DNA of 64,000 nt. Source: SKUL01 sp964487545 (GTDB lineage: Bacteria; Bacteroidota; Bacteroidia; Flavobacteriales_D; SKUL01). Under the pieces are notes generated by a model. It saw only the letters and a program-made list of their open reading frames with translations. It was not told where the DNA came from and searched no databases. The translations under genes were made by a program, and so were the position numbers. Shown piece by piece: positions 26,105 through 34,284 of the stretch (its first letter is position 1; each line of letters starts with the position of its first letter). Location: contig CAZARI010000005.1 in NCBI GenBank assembly GCA_964487545.1, positions 1 to 64,000 on the forward strand, in the 5' to 3' direction.

Positions 26105-26112
26105 TACTTTTG
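26105..26112 (+). promoter_or_regulatory. -7 element of the CotH gene
   Basis: TACTTTTG fits TAnnTTTG exactly. The start would be near 26117 and give a leader of about 60 bases before the ATG at 26177. A TTTG at 26073-26076 is too far (28 bases) for a standard -33 box. Confidence 0.4.
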
Positions 26113-26176
26113 CACGACTTTTACCCGCCTTTTGCTCGGTAATGGCGTACTTTCCCCAAGCATTGTTTAGCATCTA

Positions 26177-28477
26177 ATGGTACACTTCATCCTTCTGCTT
26201 TTATCGCTGCTGTTTTTTATAGGTTCCTCCTATGGTCAGGAAGTGGTTATCAATGAGATCATGTCGAATAATGAGAGCGATATTCAAGACGAAGATGGTG
26301 ACTACAGCGACTGGATTGAGCTATACAACACCAGCAACTTGGAGATAAATCTGAACAACTATTCGCTCTCTGATGATGCCAATCACTTGAATAAGTGGGT
26401 GATGCCGGAAGTTTTCCTTTCTCCTAATAGCTATATCCTTGTGTTTGCTTCGGGCAAGGACCGATACCATCCCGACGAATTACATACTAATTTCAGTATT
26501 GCTGCCGCAGGTGAAGAGTTGTTTCTAACCGACAATAATGAAATGGTATTGGATCAGACTCCGGCCGTGGAGTTGGCAGATAATCAGTCATTGGGTCGAT
26601 TGCCAAATGGGTCAGGTGATTGGATTGTTTTGAACCAAAGCAGCCCGGGAGAAAGTAATGACAACAACGACGTATTGATTTTTTCGCATGATCAGGGATT
26701 TTTTACCGCACCAATCCAATTGGCCATTACTTCTCTCATGGGAGATACGCTCAGATATACCTTGGATGGTTCGGAGCCTACTGTATCATCCGAAGTTTAT
26801 GTGATGCCGATTCAGATGGGATTCAGAAATAACGAACCCAATTTTTTTAGTGATATCCCTACCACTCCTGGACAATCATTGATCAGTTATAAAGCATGGG
26901 AGAGCCCCGATTACATGGTGGACAAGGCAAATGTTATCAGGTGCGCCACTTTTAGAAATGGTCAAAGAACCAGTGCGATTTATACCCGGACTTATTTTGT
27001 GGATAGCCTGATTTTTGAAAAATATGACATGCCAGTGGTTTCATTGATAACCGACGCCGAACATTTATTTGATTCGGAAACGGGCATCTATGTGCCAGGA
27101 CAACACTACAACCCCGGAAACCCGGAATGGTCAGGAAACTACTTTATGAGAGGTGATGCATGGGAAAGGCCGGTACACATCGAATTTTTTGAAAGTGACG
27201 GGACGATTGGTTTTGTGCAAGACGCGGGGGTTAGAATCCATGGTGGCAAAACCAGACAGGCGTCTCAAAAATCGCTCAGAATGTATGCGCGAAATGAGTA
27301 TGGTAAAAAATATTTTAACTATAAGTTGTTTCCTCAAAAAGAGACTGAACAATATAAAAGGTTCATTCTACGCACTACAATGGGTTCATGGGGAGATCAG
27401 TCCATAATAAAAGATGACCTCGCACATGAAATGGTTCGTGAACTCAATGTCGATTTTCAGGATTACAGGCCGGTGGTTGTTTTCTTGAATGGCGAATATT
27501 GGGGAATCCACACCATCAAAGACCGAATCGATGAACGATACATCTCATATACACACAACATTCCTTATGAATTTGTGGAGATGCGGGATGGCAACGCGAA
27601 TTACAATAGCATGATTGCTTTTTTGGAAGGAAACGATCTTTCCGAAAGTGTGAATTACGACTATATCAAAACACAAATCGATGTACCTAATTTCATAGAT
27701 TATTTCATAGCCGAGATGTTCTTTTCTAACTATGATTGGTTGCCCAACAACGAAGAGGTATGGCGCCCCTTAACACCAGAGGGTAAATGGCGTTGGATTT
27801 TTTTCGATTTGGATGCAAGTATGGAGGACCCGTACCGAAATATGTTTTATCAGGCAACAAATGAAGTGCCCGGCGCATATCTTAGCACCCCTGAGGGAAC
27901 ATTTCTATTTAGGCAAATGATCAAAAGTCAAGAGTTTCAGAATGATTTTGTGAACCGGTTTGCCGTTGTTCTAAACCATTTCTTGAACCTTTCGGTTGCC
28001 GAAACCAAAGTGGCAGCGTTAAAGCAACTTTATCAACACGAATTGCCTTCTCACCTGAATCGCTGGAAATATCCCGACAGCTTTCAGGTTTGGGAGAACG
28101 ATCTGGAACAAGCACTGCTCGATTTTATCGACAAACGGCCCTGTATTGTTGAGTTGAATATTGTAGCGTTCTTCAACCTTAGTTCATTCGGTTTCATTTG
28201 TGATGATTCGTCAGTTTTATCACTTGAGCATGGAGTCACTGTCGGTCCAAATCCGACCACTGGACAGCTGTTCTTTCAGAACAATTTTGATAAAGCATTT
28301 AGTGGTACTGTTCGGATATTCAGCGCTTCGGGACATTTGGTGCGAGAGCACAGATCAATTAATATTGAATCGAAGAGCCGACAATATGAAGATATTTCCA
28401 CACTGGCACCAGGAGTATATGTCATTAACTTTATCAGCTCAACCCTTAACACTTCTGTACGGCTCGTTAAGTATTAA
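26177..28477 (+). CDS. Secreted CotH kinase family protein with lamin-tail domain and T9SS sorting tail
   Basis: A 766-residue secreted protein. Signal peptide: about 1-20 (IGSSYGQ). Residues 22-155: lamin-tail domain (INEIMSNNESDIQDEDGDYSDWIELYN). About 175-280: chitobiase/FN3-like part (RYTLDGSEPT). About 285-660: CotH kinase domain with GVRIHGGKTRQASQKSLR, LNGEYWGIHTIKDR and WRWIFFDLDASM. About 685-766: type IX secretion tail (VGPNPTTGQLFFQNN to APGVYVINF, ending RLVKY). CotH in Bacillus phosphorylates spore coat proteins; secreted Bacteroidota versions have unknown targets. The T9SS tail marks the host as a Bacteroidota with type IX secretion. Base composition is more AT-rich than in neighbouring genes by eye. 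Confidence 0.9.
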   Translation: MVHFILLLLSLLFFIGSSYGQEVVINEIMSNNESDIQDEDGDYSDWIELYNTSNLEINLNNYSLSDDANHLNKWVMPEVFLSPNSYILVFASGKDRYHPDELHTNFSIAAAGEELFLTDNNEMVLDQTPAVELADNQSLGRLPNGSGDWIVLNQSSPGESNDNNDVLIFSHDQGFFTAPIQLAITSLMGDTLRYTLDGSEPTVSSEVYVMPIQMGFRNNEPNFFSDIPTTPGQSLISYKAWESPDYMVDKANVIRCATFRNGQRTSAIYTRTYFVDSLIFEKYDMPVVSLITDAEHLFDSETGIYVPGQHYNPGNPEWSGNYFMRGDAWERPVHIEFFESDGTIGFVQDAGVRIHGGKTRQASQKSLRMYARNEYGKKYFNYKLFPQKETEQYKRFILRTTMGSWGDQSIIKDDLAHEMVRELNVDFQDYRPVVVFLNGEYWGIHTIKDRIDERYISYTHNIPYEFVEMRDGNANYNSMIAFLEGNDLSESVNYDYIKTQIDVPNFIDYFIAEMFFSNYDWLPNNEEVWRPLTPEGKWRWIFFDLDASMEDPYRNMFYQATNEVPGAYLSTPEGTFLFRQMIKSQEFQNDFVNRFAVVLNHFLNLSVAETKVAALKQLYQHELPSHLNRWKYPDSFQVWENDLEQALLDFIDKRPCIVELNIVAFFNLSSFGFICDDSSVLSLEHGVTVGPNPTTGQLFFQNNFDKAFSGTVRIFSASGHLVREHRSINIESKSRQYEDISTLAPGVYVINFISSTLNTSVRLVKY

Positions 28478-28626
28478 CGCTTCACGCTGAGCTGAATTGG
28501 TGGTTTGCTCATAAAACGAACTTTCCATACCGCGGTTGGTGAGATGAGTTGAGGTAATTAGCTGTTCAGTTAGTGATCTCTGGAATGGGAGCGTCATCTC
28601 CAACAGCATTCTCAAAACACAAAACC

Positions 28627-28998
28627 ATGAAACCCAACAACAGACTTTCAATTTCTGGCCGAGTGCTGAGTTTTAAATACGCTTTTAACGGCCTCAAAAT
28701 ACTTTTAAAACAAGAGCCCAATGCAAAGTTTCATCTAATTGCGGCGGTGGTGGTTGTAGTTGCAGGATTCCTGTTTAGCATCAGTTTGCCAGAATGGATG
28801 GCGCTGATTTTCGCCATTGCGCTGGTCATTGCTTTCGAGACAATCAACACGGCCATTGAAACGTTTGCAGATTTTGTGCACCCCGAAAATCACGAGGCCA
28901 TTAAAAAAATTAAAGACCTGACAGCAGGAGCCGTTTTGGTGAGTGCCATCGCAGCGCTGCTGGTCGGAATGTTGATCTTTATGCCCAAAATATTTTGA
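28627..28998 (+). CDS. dgkA: Diacylglycerol/undecaprenol kinase family protein
   Basis: A 123-residue integral membrane kinase from the ATG at 28627. Three helices (about 32-50, 55-72 and 98-118) surround the catalytic segment AFETINTAIETFADFVHPENHE, which matches the ExxNTAIE signature of DgkA/UdpK. Gram-positive and Bacteroidota-type members mostly phosphorylate undecaprenol for cell-wall recycling; DgkA proper acts on diacylglycerol. The frame is open upstream to 28573 without conserved sequence. The GNAT gene follows after five bases. Confidence 0.9.
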   Translation: MKPNNRLSISGRVLSFKYAFNGLKILLKQEPNAKFHLIAAVVVVVAGFLFSISLPEWMALIFAIALVIAFETINTAIETFADFVHPENHEAIKKIKDLTAGAVLVSAIAALLVGMLIFMPKIF

Positions 28999-29003
28999 GC
29001 TGA

Positions 29004-29531
29004 ATGGATTCATCCACCCTTAGCATCCGCAAAGTTGAACCGCCAATGGTTAAAATGCTGCAGCAGATTGGCAGGCAAACCTTTTTTCAAACTTTCGCCT
29101 CAGCCAACAGCGAGGAAAATATGGCAGCCTACCTGGAAGAAAAATTTTCTGAAAAGCAGCTTATAAAGGAGTTATCCAATAGTAAATCAACATTTTATTT
29201 TGCACTTTCCGGAGAAAGAGTGGTTGGCTTCCTCAAGGTGAACTTCGATGACGCACAAACCGAGCTCCGCGGCCAACCGGCTATGGAAATAGAACGGATT
29301 TATGTTTTGAACGAATTCCACGGAAAAGGGGTAGGGCAAGCGCTTTTTGAAAAGGCCCTCGAGCTGGCTCAGCAACGCAGCATAGAATACATCTGGCTGG
29401 GGGTGTGGGAAGGAAATCCACGCGCCATTCGTTTTTACGAGAAAAACGGATTCAATATTTTCGACAAACATATTTTTCGACTGGGTGATGACCAACAAAC
29501 CGATTTGCTGATGAAGCGCGACAAATGTTGA
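29004..29531 (+). CDS. GNAT family N-acetyltransferase (PaiA/spermidine-type)
   Basis: A 175-residue GNAT. Motif A is IERIYVLNEFHGKGVGQALFEKALELA (about 96-122) with the acetyl-CoA loop HGKGVG, and motif B is WLGVWEGNPRAIRFYEKNGF (about 131-150), whose WEGN is typical of the PaiA/spermidine acetyltransferase group. The substrate is not certain. It forms a two-gene unit with the kinase upstream. Confidence 0.88.
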   Translation: MDSSTLSIRKVEPPMVKMLQQIGRQTFFQTFASANSEENMAAYLEEKFSEKQLIKELSNSKSTFYFALSGERVVGFLKVNFDDAQTELRGQPAMEIERIYVLNEFHGKGVGQALFEKALELAQQRSIEYIWLGVWEGNPRAIRFYEKNGFNIFDKHIFRLGDDQQTDLLMKRDKC

Positions 29532-29622
29532 GACAGTTTAATGTTATTTCAGTCCACCAACACGCAAAATTCAAATTGCCGGCCCCTGCCAATCACAGCG
29601 GTTAATCACCACACAAAAAGAA

Positions 29623-29630
29623 TAACTTTG
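29623..29630 (+). promoter_or_regulatory. -7 element of the Crp/Fnr gene, predicting a nearly leaderless mRNA
   Basis: TAACTTTG is an exact TAnnTTTG and ends four bases before the ATG at 29635. Transcription from it would begin at or within a few bases of the start codon, so the mRNA would have almost no leader. No good -33 TTG is seen 17-23 bases upstream. Confidence 0.55.
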
Positions 29631-29634
29631 TGAT

Positions 29635-30258
29635 ATGGAAACGTTGCAGCAAATCACTGAATTCAGGTCATCTCCCGAGCTGATTGCAAAGCTCAATGAG
29701 CACGGAATTAGAAAATCCTTCACGGCCGGAACCATCGTGCTGAACGAAAACGCATACATCCGCGCCATTCCAATCATTATGAGAGGGGTAATGAAGGTAT
29801 TCAGAACCGACGAGGACGGCCGCGAAATACTGCTCTACTACATCAAAGCCGGCGAAAGCTGCATCATGTCGTTTCTCGGTGGTTTGCACGAAGAAACCAG
29901 TAAGGTAAAAGCCGAGGTAGAAGAAGACGCTGAAATTCTGTTTCTTCCGTTAGACAAGGTGCATCTGTTCATCAAAGAATACCCACAGTGGCTCGATTAT
30001 ATTTTTAAACTCTATCACAAACGATTCGAAGAGTTGCTTGACGTGGTCAATGCCATGGCTTTTAAAAAAGTAGACCAACGCCTGCTGAGTCTGCTCCATA
30101 AGAAATCAGAACTGACGAGTGCACACACGATTAATGTCACACACGAGCAACTGGCCAATGAGCTCGGCACAGCGCGCGTGGTGGTTTCGCGGTTATTAAA
30201 ACAGCTCGAAGAAAATGGTGTGGTACAACTCGGGCGCAACGCCATCACCCTTGTGTAA
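29635..30258 (+). CDS. Crp/Fnr family transcriptional regulator of the sulfur island
   Basis: A 207-residue regulator. Residues about 15-120 form the cyclic-nucleotide-binding-like barrel (SFTAGTIVLNENAYIRAIPIIMRGVMKVF) and about 140-207 the winged helix, with HEQLANELGTARVVVSRLLKQLEENG as the DNA-reading part. The N-terminal cysteines of Fnr are missing; the single Cys76 in GESCIMSF lies where ligands contact the barrel in other members. It is the first gene of the sulfane-sulfur island, so it probably senses a sulfur species or the redox state; Cys76 as the sensor is inference. Its stop codon overlaps the operator at 30253. Confidence 0.92.
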   Translation: METLQQITEFRSSPELIAKLNEHGIRKSFTAGTIVLNENAYIRAIPIIMRGVMKVFRTDEDGREILLYYIKAGESCIMSFLGGLHEETSKVKAEVEEDAEILFLPLDKVHLFIKEYPQWLDYIFKLYHKRFEELLDVVNAMAFKKVDQRLLSLLHKKSELTSAHTINVTHEQLANELGTARVVVSRLLKQLEENGVVQLGRNAITLV

Positions 30259-30298
30259 CCAAAGTAACTGTGAAGGTCTCGGGAGAGGTGCACCTTTG
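30253..30298 (+). promoter_or_regulatory. Operator and promoter of the TSUP-osmC unit (copy 1 of a shared site)
   Basis: GTGTAACCAAAGTAACTG at 30253-30270 is followed by the weak -7 box CACCTTTG at 30291-30298. The same operator, with one change, and the same 36-base distance occur at 31536-31581. With a start near 30303 the centre of GTAACCAAAGTAAC lies close to -41.5, the position for class II activation by Crp-type proteins. The site overlaps the TAA of the Crp gene. The match and spacing are seen; the identity of the binder is inferred. Confidence 0.7.
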
Positions 30299-30315
30299 CA
30301 CCAAATCTCAGATTA

Positions 30316-31107
30316 ATGGAAACCGCCGGTTATATCGCCTCTGTTTTTATAGGAATTGCGCTTGGCTTGATTGGCGGAGGAGGCAGTATTCTTACGGTGC
30401 CGGTGCTGGTTTATCTGTTTGGAATAGACGCCGTGATGGCCACGGCCTATTCGCTGTTTATTGTCGGATCGACGAGCCTTGTTGGTAGCGCATCATACTT
30501 TCGCAAGGGGCTGGTCAATTTCAGAACAGCACTCGTTTTCGGCGCTCCCTCCATTGCAGCGGTTTATCTGACCCGCGCCTGGATCGTTCCGGCCATCCCC
30601 GGCCATATATTTGAAATCGGCGGATTTGTACTAACCAAGGACGCTTTGTTGATGCTGCTGTTTGCAGTGTTGATGATCGGTGCCGCATACAGTATGATCA
30701 GAAAACGAAAAAACGCACCGGTTGATTCCACGGCAGGGCAGCAATTCAATTATCCACTGATCTTACTCGAAGGGGCTGTGGTGGGGGTACTCACCGGACT
30801 GGTAGGTGCCGGTGGCGGCTTCTTAATTATTCCGGCGCTCGTGCTGCTGAGCAAATTGCCGATGAAAGAAGCCGTGGGTACTTCCCTGGCGATTATCGCC
30901 GCCAAGTCGCTCATTGGATTTTTGGGTGAAAGCAGCGAAACCTTTATCGACTGGTCGTTTCTGCTGACCGTATCTGCATTTGCCATCGCCGGAATTTTTG
31001 TCGGAGCTGCATTTGCAAAGAAAATAGACGGAGAAAAACTCAAACCCGCCTTCGGATGGTTTGTTTTACTCATGGGTGTGTACATCATCTTAAAAGAAAC
31101 AATATGA
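30316..31107 (+). CDS. TSUP family sulfite/sulfur-compound exporter (TauE/SafE type)
   Basis: An inner-membrane protein of 263 residues with about eight helices in two similar halves: GIALGLIGGGGSILTVPVLVYLF at the start and GVLTGLVGAGGGFLIIPALVLL in the second half, the two Gly-rich TSUP signatures. Family members export sulfite, sulfolactate or related anions; thiosulfate products of persulfide oxidation would fit this locus. The gene is preceded by the activator-type promoter at 30253 and overlaps osmC by four bases (ATGA). Confidence 0.9.
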   Translation: METAGYIASVFIGIALGLIGGGGSILTVPVLVYLFGIDAVMATAYSLFIVGSTSLVGSASYFRKGLVNFRTALVFGAPSIAAVYLTRAWIVPAIPGHIFEIGGFVLTKDALLMLLFAVLMIGAAYSMIRKRKNAPVDSTAGQQFNYPLILLEGAVVGVLTGLVGAGGGFLIIPALVLLSKLPMKEAVGTSLAIIAAKSLIGFLGESSETFIDWSFLLTVSAFAIAGIFVGAAFAKKIDGEKLKPAFGWFVLLMGVYIILKETI

Positions 31108-31541
31108 AAACGAAAACACATTTTTATGAAGTGAATGTCAAATGGGACGAGGGACGACAGGGTTTCGCCTCTTCACCCGACTTGAACGAAGCCATTACCT
31201 GTGCCACTCCACCCGAATTTCCTGCGGGTGTTCCGGGCATCTGGTCGCCCGAGCACTTCTACACCGCCGCTATTAGCAGTTGCTACATGACCACCTTTTT
31301 GGCAATTGCCGAAAATTCGAAACTGGCATTTAAAGACTTCACCTGCAAAACCACCTGCAAACTCGAGGTGGTAGATGGAAAATTTCTCATCACCGAAGCT
31401 CTTATCGAACCCGAAGTGGTGCTCGAAAACCTGGAGCGAGATCGCGCCAAGGCAGAACGTATTCTGCAAAAATCAAAAGAAGCCTGTCTGGTAACCCGAT
31501 CGATGAAAACCGAATCCGTGCTCAAACCTTCGGTTGTGTAA
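31104..31541 (+). CDS. OsmC/Ohr family protein
   Basis: A 145-residue OsmC-fold protein from the ATG at 31104, in the ATGA overlap with TSUP. The two reactive cysteines are Cys60 (ISSCYMTTFLAIAENS) and Cys128 (KEACLVTRSM), as in peroxidatic OsmC/Ohr proteins. These reduce organic peroxides and in some cases act on persulfides or sulfane sulfur, which suits the neighbouring genes. The frame is open upstream to 31056, but it lies inside TSUP there. Confidence 0.9.
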   Translation: MKTKTHFYEVNVKWDEGRQGFASSPDLNEAITCATPPEFPAGVPGIWSPEHFYTAAISSCYMTTFLAIAENSKLAFKDFTCKTTCKLEVVDGKFLITEALIEPEVVLENLERDRAKAERILQKSKEACLVTRSMKTESVLKPSVV

Positions 31542-31581
31542 CCAAAGTAGCTGACCCCGTATTTTGAACTGCCGACCTTTG
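31536..31581 (+). promoter_or_regulatory. Operator and promoter of the persulfide dioxygenase operon (copy 2 of the shared site)
   Basis: GTGTAACCAAAGTAGCTG at 31536-31553 differs from copy 1 in one base; the -7 box GACCTTTG is at 31574-31581, again 36 bases from GTAAC to the box. It overlaps the TAA of osmC. Transcription would start near 31586, about 39 bases before the ATG of the dioxygenase gene. The bases between operator and -7 box are unrelated in the two copies, so the shared parts look selected. Confidence 0.7.
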
Positions 31582-31624
31582 TGCCGTCAATATAGATTGA
31601 ACATTCACTTTAAGACAAGCAAAG

Positions 31625-33037
31625 ATGAAAGTAGAACAAATTTACACCGGTTGTTTGGCCCAGGGAGCCTACTACATTACTTCCAACGGCGAAGCCGCCA
31701 TTATCGATCCGCTGCGCGAAACCCAACCCTATCTCGATCGGCTGGAGAAAGACAACGTCAAACTCAAATACATTTTTGAAACCCACTTCCACGCCGACTT
31801 TGTGAGCGGTCACATCGACCTCAGTAAGAAAACCGGTGCGCCCATCGTGTACGGTCCAAATGCTGCGTGCGAATTTGGCTGCTACTCGGCCAGAGACAAC
31901 GAAATTTTCGATTTGGGAAAGGTTAAAATCAAGGTTATTCATACACCGGGTCATACCCTCGAAAGTACCAGCTTCCTGCTTATCGACGAAAACGGAAAAC
32001 AAACCGCTCTCTTTAGCGGCGACACCTTGTTTCTCGGTGATGTTGGCCGTCCCGATTTGGCACAGAAATCCGCGGGAATGACACAGGAAGAATTGGCCGG
32101 AATGCTCTACGACAGTCTCTACAATAAAATTTTGCCCTTGCCCGACGACGTTGTGGTCTATCCTGCCCACGGCGCCGGATCGGCCTGCGGAAAAAACATG
32201 ATGAAAGAAACCGTCGACACCCTCGGTAACCAGAAAAAGGTAAACTACGCGCTGAATCAAAAGAGTAAATCCAATTTCATCGCTGCCGTAACCGATGGAT
32301 TGCTGCCTCCGCCCGCTTATTTCGGCATGAACGTGGCCATGAATAAAAAAGGCTACGACAGCTTTGACAAAGTGCTGTCGCAGGGAATGCAGGCATTGTC
32401 GCCCGAAGCTTTTGAAAGGGCCGCAGAAGCCTCCGGCGCCATCATTCTCGATACCCGTGCCGACAGCGTATTTGCGAAAGGGTTTGTTCCGCAATCGGTA
32501 AACATCGGTCTCAATGGCGACTTTGCCCCGTGGGTGGGAGCGCTCGTTGCAGACGTTGCCCAACCGGTGCTGCTGGTTTGCGAAGAAGGCAGCGAAGAAG
32601 AAGCGGTAACGCGTCTGAGTCGCGTTGGTTTTGACAACGTACTCGGCTACCTCAATGGCGGCTTCGAATCCTGGAAAGTTGCCGGACAGGAGTACGATAC
32701 CGTGCGCCGCATTTCTCCACAGCAGTTTGCCGGTGAAATGAAAAATGCGCAATGCAAGGTAATTGACGTTAGAAAGGAAAGCGAATTCGAAGCCGAACAC
32801 CTGATCGAGGCCCAGAACAAACCGCTGGCTTTTCTCAACGATTGGATTCGCGACATCAATCCCGACCAGCACTTTTATTTGCACTGTGCAGGGGGCTACC
32901 GAAGCATGATTTCGGCGAGTATTCTCCAAGCTCGGGGATACCGCAATTTTACCGAAGTAGAAGGTGGGTTCAACGCCATTGCCACCACCGATGTGCCTAA
33001 AACAAATTATGTGTGCCCAAGCACATTGACCAATTAA
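31625..33037 (+). CDS. Persulfide dioxygenase-rhodanese fusion (CstB-like MBL protein)
   Basis: A 470-residue fusion. Residues 1-250: ETHE1-type metallo-beta-lactamase with THFHADFVSGH (His54, His56, Asp58, His63), PGHTLESTSFLL and SGDTLFLGDVGRPDLA, the mononuclear iron dioxygenase pattern. Residues about 260-355: a first rhodanese with Cys319 in VCEEGSEEEA. Residues about 360-460: a second rhodanese with Cys421 in CAGGYRS. This domain order is that of CstB, which turns persulfides into thiosulfate. Unlike many such fusions, both rhodanese loops keep a cysteine. It heads the operon to 34785. Confidence 0.93.
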   Translation: MKVEQIYTGCLAQGAYYITSNGEAAIIDPLRETQPYLDRLEKDNVKLKYIFETHFHADFVSGHIDLSKKTGAPIVYGPNAACEFGCYSARDNEIFDLGKVKIKVIHTPGHTLESTSFLLIDENGKQTALFSGDTLFLGDVGRPDLAQKSAGMTQEELAGMLYDSLYNKILPLPDDVVVYPAHGAGSACGKNMMKETVDTLGNQKKVNYALNQKSKSNFIAAVTDGLLPPPAYFGMNVAMNKKGYDSFDKVLSQGMQALSPEAFERAAEASGAIILDTRADSVFAKGFVPQSVNIGLNGDFAPWVGALVADVAQPVLLVCEEGSEEEAVTRLSRVGFDNVLGYLNGGFESWKVAGQEYDTVRRISPQQFAGEMKNAQCKVIDVRKESEFEAEHLIEAQNKPLAFLNDWIRDINPDQHFYLHCAGGYRSMISASILQARGYRNFTEVEGGFNAIATTDVPKTNYVCPSTLTN

Positions 33038-33070
33038 TCATCAGACAATAAATCCATTAAAACATAAACC

Positions 33071-33433
33071 ATGAACTTTTTTCAAAGATTATTTTCCCAG
33101 CCCGAATCAAATGAATTGAATCATGCGGTGCAGAAGGGAGCCTTTCTCGTTGACGTGCGTACACCCGCCGAGTACCGCGTTGGCAGCGTGCAAGGAGCGG
33201 TTAATATACCGCTCGAAAAACTGAATCAGCAAATGCGCGCTTTTAAAGGCAAACCCAACGTGGTGGTATTTTGTCGCAGCGGACGACGCAGCATGATGGC
33301 CAAGCAAATTCTCGAACGAAACGGTATTTCTGCCATCAACGGAGGAACCTTTCATCTGGTCGGAAAGGCCGTGAAACAACAGGTGATTAATCAACCGATA
33401 AAACCAAAACATGACTTTTCAGCAAGTAATTAA
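33071..33433 (+). CDS. Single-domain rhodanese sulfurtransferase
   Basis: A 120-residue rhodanese. DVRTPAEYRVGSVQGAVNIPLEKL (28-51) and the active loop with Cys68 in FCRSGRRSM are complete; the basic loop suits thiosulfate or a phosphate-like anion. It should pass sulfane sulfur between carriers in the cytoplasm. It overlaps the thioredoxin gene by 23 bases. Confidence 0.92.
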   Translation: MNFFQRLFSQPESNELNHAVQKGAFLVDVRTPAEYRVGSVQGAVNIPLEKLNQQMRAFKGKPNVVVFCRSGRRSMMAKQILERNGISAINGGTFHLVGKAVKQQVINQPIKPKHDFSASN

Positions 33434-33704
33434 TCAGAAAAAACCGGTATTGGTCGATTTTTTTGCCACGTGGTGCGGACCGTGTCAGATGATGGAGCCC
33501 ATTCTCGGACAAGTTAAAAACAACCTCGGCGACCGGGCAGACATCATCAAAATTGATGTCGACCAAAATCCGCAGGCTGCGGCAGCTTTTCAGGTGCGCG
33601 GTGTGCCCACACTGATCCTCTTCAAAAACGGAAAGCCCGTGTGGCGTCAGGCAGGTCTGGTATCTGCTGCGCAAATTGAAAAAATCATCACCGAAAACAG
33701 CTAA
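33411..33704 (+). CDS. Thioredoxin
   Basis: A 97-residue thioredoxin with WCGPC (Cys22, Cys25) and the cis-proline loop RGVPTLILF. No signal peptide, so it is cytoplasmic. Within this operon it is the likely reductant for the rhodaneses and for persulfide groups. The ATG at 33411 lies inside the rhodanese gene, so translation is probably coupled. The next gene starts seven bases after its stop. Confidence 0.92.
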   Translation: MTFQQVINQKKPVLVDFFATWCGPCQMMEPILGQVKNNLGDRADIIKIDVDQNPQAAAAFQVRGVPTLILFKNGKPVWRQAGLVSAAQIEKIITENS

Positions 33705-33711
33705 GAAACCC

Positions 33712-34275
33712 ATGTTAGAATTCATTGCTCATCCCTGGCCGTGGTACGTGGCCGGACCGCTGATCGGACTCACCGTGCCCGCCCTGTTGTTGCTCGGCAA
33801 TAAATCCTTCGGTATCAGCTCGTCGCTGCGGCACATTTGCGCCTCGTGCATGCCAGCCAATATCCGGTTTTTTAAATACGACTGGAAAAAGGAAGTGTGG
33901 AACCTATTCTTTGTGTTCGGAATTTTTCTCGGCGGAGGCATCGCCATGGGATTGTTGGCCTCTCCCCACCCCGTTGAGGTTCATCCCAACCTGGTACAAG
34001 AACTGGCAAGCTACGGCATCACCAATTATTCCAACCTCGTGCCCGTCGATTTGCTCAACTGGCAATCCCTGTTCACCCCAAAAGGATTTGTAATGATGGT
34101 GGTTGGCGGCTTTCTCGTGGGCTTCGGCACACGCTACGCCGGAGGTTGCACCAGCGGCCATGCCATCATGGGACTGTCAAATCTGCAGTGGCCCTCGTTG
34201 GTGGCAACCATCAGTTTCATGGTTGGAGGATTTTTGATGGCCAACCTGTTGTTGCCCCATATCCTAACCCTTTAA
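33712..34275 (+). CDS. YeeE/YedE family sulfur transporter, N-terminal half type
   Basis: A membrane protein of 187 residues with about four or five helices. Its signature is GFGTRYAGGCTSGHAIMG with Cys146, the cysteine that handles thiosulfate in YeeE (TsuA). Two further cysteines, Cys43 and Cys46, stand in HICASCMP near the N-terminus. It represents one half of a normal YeeE; the second half is the next gene. I start it at ATG 33712 because the open frame further upstream overlaps thioredoxin. Confidence 0.9.
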   Translation: MLEFIAHPWPWYVAGPLIGLTVPALLLLGNKSFGISSSLRHICASCMPANIRFFKYDWKKEVWNLFFVFGIFLGGGIAMGLLASPHPVEVHPNLVQELASYGITNYSNLVPVDLLNWQSLFTPKGFVMMVVGGFLVGFGTRYAGGCTSGHAIMGLSNLQWPSLVATISFMVGGFLMANLLLPHILTL

Positions 34276-34284
34276 AAGCAAACG

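Noticed and set aside
31610..32929. 439-codon open frame on the minus strand
   Set aside because: It is antisense to the dioxygenase-rhodanese gene, whose plus-strand frame shows all family motifs. The minus frame has no recognisable domain and is a shadow of biased codon use.
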